Below are positions 5,104 through 8,696 of a stretch of 8,696 nt of DNA, in pieces. Below the pieces are notes generated by a model, which was not told where the DNA came from, did not search any database, and saw only the letters and a program-made list of their open reading frames with translations. How positions within the stretch are numbered: the first letter of the stretch is position 1; the number at the start of each line of letters is the position of its first letter. The stretch spans positions 1-8,696 of the forward strand of contig DIUB01000224.1 in assembly GCA_002422265.1 (NCBI GenBank), read 5' to 3'. Made by a program: the position numbers and the translations under genes. The stretch is from Geobacter sp. UBA6169 (GTDB lineage: Bacteria > Desulfobacterota > Desulfuromonadia > Geobacterales > Pseudopelobacteraceae).

Positions 5104-6072
5104 TCAAGAAAAGGCATTCAGCGCCCATCCGACAACCGTAAAGGCGGTCAGCAACATCACAAACACGATGGCCAGCAGCCGCCACTGCATGACCTGCTTC
5201 AACATCACAAACTCGGGAATGCTGGCCGCAACCGTACTCATACAGAAAGCCAGGGTGGTTCCCAGGGGCAGCCCTTTCACGATCAGGCTCTCCATCACCG
5301 GTATGACTGCTGTGGCATTGGAATAAAGCGGGATGCCGATCAGGGTCGCCACCGGCACCGACCACCACTGCCCGGCTCCCAGGTGTGTCTCGAACCAGGT
5401 GTCAGGGACAAAACCATGCAGACCGGCCCCTACCCCTACGCCGATAATCACCCAGATCCAGATGCGGCCAAACACCTCTGCCAGTTCACGTTTGGCAAAA
5501 TGATGGCGATCCATCATCGTTATCCGCTTCTTTTCAACAGTCTCCAGGTGGGCGTGCTGCCCCTCTTCATAAACCTTGCGGGCAAAGCCCTGCAGCAGCC
5601 GTTCGGCCTTGATTGCATCAAGGAACAGGCCTCCAATAATCCCCACGCCGAGGCCGATCAGGATATACAGCAGCGTGATCTTCCAGCCCACCAGGCTGAG
5701 CAGCAGGATCACTGCTATCTCGTTGATCAGCGGCGATGTCAGCAGAAAGGCCATGGTCATGCCGACCGGGATACCGGCAGAAATAAAACCAAGAAAGACC
5801 GGGATGCTTGAGCAGGAGCAAAACGGGGTGATCGCCCCGAACACTGATCCCAAAAAATAGCCGACCAGCCGATGCTTGCCGGCCAGGTAAGCGCGCACCC
5901 GCTCAACCGGCAAGGAAACCCGCACCAGGCCGATCAGATAGATCATCACGATCAACAGGAAAAATATCTTGAGGGTATCGTAGATAAAGAAGTTGAGGGC
6001 CTCACCGACACGGCTGCCCGGTACGAGGCCCATCAGAGAGAAGGTAAGGTAATCGGCAAACTGCTTGAACAT
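5104..6072 (-). CDS. ArsP-type permease (PF03773-like) with TPFCSC motif
   Basis: This is an inner-membrane transporter of about 322 residues with roughly eight hydrophobic segments in two halves. The signature T-P-F-C-S-C-S-S lies near residues 82-89 and the second-half signature G-I-P-L-Y-S-N-A near 246-253. Both are typical of the permease family that includes ArsP, which exports trivalent organoarsenicals. A cytoplasmic-looking charged loop with several His (GQHAH, DRHH) joins the halves. I prefer ATG at 6072, because GTGGGG lies 8 nt before it; a GTG at 6081 would add three residues. It is the first gene of the operon, followed by thioredoxin, rhodanese and ArsR, which supports a metalloid substrate. 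Relatives exist with unknown substrates, so arsenic is likely rather than shown. Confidence 0.93.
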   Translation of the reverse strand: MFKQFADYLTFSLMGLVPGSRVGEALNFFIYDTLKIFFLLIVMIYLIGLVRVSLPVERVRAYLAGKHRLVGYFLGSVFGAITPFCSCSSIPVFLGFISAGIPVGMTMAFLLTSPLINEIAVILLLSLVGWKITLLYILIGLGVGIIGGLFLDAIKAERLLQGFARKVYEEGQHAHLETVEKKRITMMDRHHFAKRELAEVFGRIWIWVIIGVGVGAGLHGFVPDTWFETHLGAGQWWSVPVATLIGIPLYSNATAVIPVMESLIVKGLPLGTTLAFCMSTVAASIPEFVMLKQVMQWRLLAIVFVMLLTAFTVVGWALNAFS

Positions 6073-6080
6073 CAGCGGCA

Positions 6081-6086
6081 CCCCAC
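6081..6086 (-). promoter_or_regulatory. ribosome binding site that favours ATG 6072 for the permease
   Basis: GTGGGG at 6086-6081 lies 8 nt before ATG 6072. The alternative GTG at 6081 overlaps this motif and has no purine-rich site ahead of it, only a T-rich/AT-rich leader. Confidence 0.55.
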
Positions 6087-6116
6087 AAAGTATATTACTA
6101 ATAAATCATATACTTT
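6087..6116. promoter_or_regulatory. candidate ArsR operator: perfect 9-bp inverted repeat
   Basis: The arms aaagtatat (6087-6095) and atatacttt (6108-6116) are exact reverse complements separated by 12 AT-rich bases. The element covers the -10 box and start region of the ars-like operon promoter, where an ArsR dimer would block polymerase. AT-rich dyads over the promoter are typical of ArsR/SmtB sites. An arsR gene at the end of the same operon supports the assignment. Confidence 0.7.
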
Positions 6117-6136
6117 TATACTACAGGGCGAGTCAA
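6107..6136 (-). promoter_or_regulatory. promoter of the permease/thioredoxin/rhodanese/arsR operon
   Basis: On the minus strand TTGACT (6136-6131) is a near-consensus -35. TATATG (6112-6107) lies 18 bp downstream as the best-spaced -10; TATGAT two bases further on is an alternative at 20 bp. A slightly long spacer is common in metal-regulated promoters. The -35 begins 4 bases after the T-tract of the preceding terminator. Confidence 0.6.
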
Positions 6137-6140
6137 GCAC

Positions 6141-6212
6141 AAAAAAATGCACGCTTACCGGTACGGCAATCGGGAAAGGGGCTCCGATTGTGGAGGTACC
6201 GGCAAGCGTGCA
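6141..6212 (-). terminator. rho-independent terminator of the octaheme cytochrome gene
   Basis: The arms 6148-6164 and 6196-6212 pair over 17 bp with one mismatch that becomes G-U in one strand's RNA. Inside, caatcgg (6167-6173) and ccgattg (6184-6190) form a second perfect stem. On the minus strand the hairpin is followed at once by seven T (6147-6141). It lies 40 nt after the cytochrome stop codon and separates that gene from the ars-like operon. Confidence 0.9.
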
Positions 6213-6251
6213 ACGGTCAGTCACACTATAGCTGTTACAAAAACCCTGCTG

Positions 6252-7697
6252 TTACTTCTTCTTGCCGGCAAAGCGCCCGCCGGTCATCATCGGATCAGCC
6301 TTGTAGCCCAGTGCCTTCCAGTCCATCCGCTTGCTGCCCATGTGGCAATCACCGCACTGCAGGGCATCTTCCTTGGGAGCTACCTGGTGCTGTGCAGAGA
6401 TGTAGGCAATGGTCTTGACAAACTGGTGCTTGCCGCTGTAGGGCAGGCCTTCGTCCTGGGCGCCGTCTCTCAGTGCCTTTTCCCAGTTGTAGTGTACCCA
6501 CAGCGATTGATACTGCTGGAAGGTACTCAGATACTTGTGGACGCTGTCCATCGGCTGATCACCGGTGTGGGTCTTGTAAGGATAGATCTTGGCGGTCTTG
6601 TCCTTGATATCACCCACCGGCTTGGTCATGTTGACCACTTTTTTGGGATCTTTAATCTTGTCGCCGATCATGTAGCGCTCAATCTTGCCGTTATACCAGG
6701 CATAGGTCGGCATGAAGTTCTTGTTATAGGTAAAGGAGCCTTTGCGCTTCTGGAACGTTTCATGATCAAACTGCTCTTCAGGCTCAATATCCTTACCCAC
6801 ATCAGACCATTTCCAGGAGGTCTTGGTGGCCTGGCCACGGGAGAGCATCGGGATATGGCAGGTCTGGCAGGCCACTGAAGCAGCATGGGCATCCAGGATA
6901 GCCTTGTTCTTTGAAGTCTTGTGAGGTGCCTTGGCGCCGCTGTGGCAGTCTTCACACTTCACCCGGCCGTCATAGTGGGCCATCATACTGGAGGCACCGG
7001 ATATCCTGTGCTCCTTGGTCTTGTGGCAGTCTACGCAGAGCATACCGGCGCCGCCCTTTTCTTTTTTCGCCATATGGACATCCAGCTTGCGGTCGGCAGC
7101 CTCAAGGGTTGAATCAAGGCCGGCATGCTTGACCGCATCACCACCGCCACCGTAGAAGTGACAGAAACCGCAGTTCTTGAGGGTCGGCTTCTTGCCGACA
7201 CTCTGAGCGGCTGCCGTCAGATCCACCTTGCCGGTGCTGATCCCCTTCATATCCACTTCACAGCCAATACCGGCCCGATCATAACTTTTGGCGGCATGAC
7301 AGACCAGACAGTCGATCTTGGTCTTGTCGGAGTGATCGAATTTGTTGCGGTTCCAGCCGTAACCGGCGTGACATTTATAGCAGGATTCGCGGGGCAGGCC
7401 ATCTTTACCGGCAAAGATGGTGGTGCAGTAGTTATTGGTCATGTTGGTCTTGCCGTAGAGCTTGCCGCTCTTCTCAAGCCCCTTGACATGGTTGGGGGTA
7501 CCCTTGTGGGTCCAGTGCTGGGTCTTGATGAAATCGGCAGCCTGCTTCTCATGGCACTGCAGGCAGGCTTTGGTAACATCAGATCCACTCTTGAACGGGC
7601 CGGTAATAAAATCCTTGTGGTCAGTAGCTGCCAGACCACTGCTTGCCAGCCCAAACAGCAGGCCGACTAACAATAACAACGGGCGACACAGTTTCAT
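6252..7697 (-). CDS. otr: octaheme c-type cytochrome, tetrathionate reductase (OTR) family
   Basis: This 481-residue periplasmic multiheme cytochrome has a signal peptide (LLLLVGLLFGLASSGLA, cleavage near residue 23). Eight CxxCH haem-binding motifs begin at Cys45, 106, 130, 176, 221, 248, 277 and 448. The long haem-free stretch 282-447 before the last motif and the length match the OTR family known from Shewanella. That enzyme reduces tetrathionate, and also nitrite and hydroxylamine in vitro, at an active haem with Lys as distal ligand. The segment CTTIF...ESCYKCHAGYGWNRNKFDHS around the second motif is the family hallmark region. ATG at 7697 follows GGAGGAG closely. It stands alone between its own promoter region and a strong terminator. 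The physiological substrate is not certain, and no membrane quinol partner is visible nearby. Confidence 0.93.
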   Translation of the reverse strand: MKLCRPLLLLVGLLFGLASSGLAATDHKDFITGPFKSGSDVTKACLQCHEKQAADFIKTQHWTHKGTPNHVKGLEKSGKLYGKTNMTNNYCTTIFAGKDGLPRESCYKCHAGYGWNRNKFDHSDKTKIDCLVCHAAKSYDRAGIGCEVDMKGISTGKVDLTAAAQSVGKKPTLKNCGFCHFYGGGGDAVKHAGLDSTLEAADRKLDVHMAKKEKGGAGMLCVDCHKTKEHRISGASSMMAHYDGRVKCEDCHSGAKAPHKTSKNKAILDAHAASVACQTCHIPMLSRGQATKTSWKWSDVGKDIEPEEQFDHETFQKRKGSFTYNKNFMPTYAWYNGKIERYMIGDKIKDPKKVVNMTKPVGDIKDKTAKIYPYKTHTGDQPMDSVHKYLSTFQQYQSLWVHYNWEKALRDGAQDEGLPYSGKHQFVKTIAYISAQHQVAPKEDALQCGDCHMGSKRMDWKALGYKADPMMTGGRFAGKKK

Positions 7698-7992
7698 TTT
7701 CTCCTCCTTCAGGGGGTAGTTACAGGACTGCGTTCTGAGGTGTTGAGCAGATGTAATTTATGAACGCGACGCTGCATATTCAGAAATACATATATTTATA
7801 TCAACAACTTGCACAGCATTAATGGTTTGCAATCTACCGTCACCATGGTCAGCTGGCAAGCAAAATCGGCAGACCGGGCAGTGGCCGGGGAGGGACTTAA
7901 CGGATCGTGTATACATAACCGTTTATTACAACTGAATTTATTGCATACAAAAAATCAGGCGGAAGAGAGACGGGAACGGGGGAAATGAGGTG
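7698..7992. other. intergenic region upstream of the octaheme cytochrome
   Basis: There are 295 bases without a credible gene. The right part lies downstream of the RND pump gene and shows no convincing terminator; a short ccgg...ccgg stem near 7873-7887 is too weak. The left part is AT-rich and holds the candidate promoter. A small inverted repeat, ttgca (7809-7813) facing tgcaa (7828-7832), lies just upstream of the -35 and could bind a regulator. The message leader would be about 70 nt. Confidence 0.6.
7776..7804 (-). promoter_or_regulatory. candidate promoter of the octaheme cytochrome gene
   Basis: On the minus strand TTGATA (7804-7799) is followed after 17 bp by GAATAT (7781-7776). The match is moderate, and the surrounding sequence is very AT-rich, so other registers are possible. 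Confidence 0.4.
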
Positions 7993-8696
7993 CTATCGAC
8001 TGCTGGAGCCGACCGGCTGACGTCTGAACCGCTGCACCAGACAGTCCATATAGTAATAGACCACCGGGGTGATGTACAACGTCAGCAGCTGGGAGGTCAA
8101 AAGCCCCCCAACCACTGCCAGTCCCAGCGGCTGTCGCGCTTCACCGCCGGCACCGTACCCGACGGCAATCGGCAGGGTACCCATCAGGGCTGCCATGGTG
8201 GTCATCATAATCGGCCGAAAGCGGACTATCGCGCCGGCATAGATCGCCTCCAGGGGTGGTTTACCTTGCGTGCGTTCCGCTTCAAGGGCGAAGTCGATCA
8301 TCATGATGGCGTTCTTTTTAACAATACCGACCAGCATGATGATCCCCACAAAGCCGTAGATGTTGAGATCGCTCTTGAACAACAGCAGGGTTAAAAGCGC
8401 GCCAAACCCGGCGGCAGGCAGCCCTGACAGGATGGTGATCGGGTGAATAAAGCTCTCGTACAGGATCCCCAGCACCAGATAGATGACAAAAATAGCCAGG
8501 GCCAGCAGCAGCCAGAAGCCGCTGAAGGAATCCTTGAAGGCCTGAGCCGTGCCCTGGAAGCTGGTGCTGATGGTAGGTGGCAGCTCACGAGCGGCCTGGG
8601 CCTCGATCAGCCTGACCGCATCACCCAGCGAGACATCGGGTCGCAGGTTGAAAGAGATCGTTACCGAAGGGAGCTGCCCCAGGTGGTTGACCGCCA
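7993..8696 (-). CDS. RND efflux permease, HAE1 (AcrB/MdtBC-like) type; 5' part outside window
   Basis: This is the C-terminal 233 residues of an inner-membrane RND pump that uses the proton gradient to expel drugs or lipophilic compounds. The frame is open from the window edge to TAG at 7993, so the true start lies beyond 8696. It opens with VNHLGQLPSVTISFNL, the segment of the second porter region before TM8 in MdtC/AcrB relatives. Next come the TM stretch WLLLALAIFVIYLVLGILYES and the conserved block GIIMLVGIVKKNAIMMIDFA. FRPIMMTTMAALMGTLPIA and a last TM near the C-terminus (PLGLAVVGGLLTSQLLTLYITP) complete the family pattern. The sequence is HAE1-like, not the heavy-metal (CusA/CzcA) class, so it probably does not pair with the His-rich adaptor at the other end of the window. 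A basic, Ser-rich tail ends the protein. Confidence 0.95.
   Translation of the reverse strand, partial: AVNHLGQLPSVTISFNLRPDVSLGDAVRLIEAQAARELPPTISTSFQGTAQAFKDSFSGFWLLLALAIFVIYLVLGILYESFIHPITILSGLPAAGFGALLTLLLFKSDLNIYGFVGIIMLVGIVKKNAIMMIDFALEAERTQGKPPLEAIYAGAIVRFRPIMMTTMAALMGTLPIAVGYGAGGEARQPLGLAVVGGLLTSQLLTLYITPVVYYYMDCLVQRFRRQPVGSSSR

Noticed and set aside
5080..5811. 243-codon plus-strand frame antisense to the permease
   Set aside because: It is a His/Gln-rich shadow of the transmembrane-coding strand, with no RBS support or family resemblance.
6147..6878. 243-codon plus-strand frame and other long plus frames antisense to the octaheme cytochrome
   Set aside because: They are by-products of codon bias in the minus gene, which has eight haem sites, a signal peptide and a good RBS; the plus products show no domain.
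7850..7992. Terminator for the RND permease gene
   Set aside because: Only a short ccgg stem and an isolated A/T run were found; no stem directly precedes a T-tract on the minus strand.

Overview
All ten protein genes in this window lie on the minus strand, so transcription runs from high to low coordinates. The content suggests a metal-exposed, respiring Gram-negative bacterium of the Geobacter/Trichlorobacter type. The reasons are an octaheme tetrathionate-reductase-family cytochrome, an ArsP-type permease with a small thioredoxin and an exported rhodanese, and two RND pump systems, one with His-rich metal-handling parts. This assignment is inference from gene content and base composition; no species-specific marker is present.

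Layout in order of transcription. (1) 8696-7993: the 3' end of a drug-type (HAE1/AcrB-MdtBC-like) RND permease, cut by the window edge. (2) 7992-7698: a noncoding gap holding the probable promoter of the next gene. (3) 7697-6252: an eight-heme periplasmic cytochrome c of the tetrathionate reductase (OTR) family, closed by a strong rho-independent terminator at 6141-6212. (4) 6136-4056: a compact ars-like operon made of ArsP-type permease, CxxC mini-thioredoxin, exported rhodanese and ArsR repressor. It has a promoter immediately after the terminator and a perfect 9-bp inverted repeat overlapping the -10 box, the likely ArsR operator. (5) 4055-3560: a 28-bp near-palindrome, a clear sigma70-type promoter and a short exported His-rich protein. 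(6) 3559-3332: a noncoding gap with a perfect 12-bp tandem repeat beside a weak extended -10 promoter. (7) 3331-1: a tight operon of lipoprotein of unknown function, TolC-family outer-membrane protein and RND periplasmic adaptor. The adaptor is a lipoprotein with an extra N-terminal domain and a (HDHAG)n repeat, and it runs off the left edge. A heavy-metal RND pump gene would be expected further left.

How the parts may work together: the ars-like operon would sense a thiophilic metalloid through ArsR and remove it through the permease, with the thioredoxin and rhodanese supplying cytoplasmic and periplasmic thiol chemistry. The His-rich protein and His-rich adaptor would bind a metal cation in the periplasm and pass it to the tripartite pump. 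The octaheme cytochrome is a separate respiratory or detoxifying reductase with its own promoter and terminator. Substrates are inferred from families, not shown by the sequence. No RNA genes, insertion sequences or CRISPR arrays were seen. The most unusual elements are the Cys-Cys-tailed exported rhodanese inside an ars-type operon, the ArsR operator candidate, the His-repeat adaptor and the 12-bp tandem repeat.
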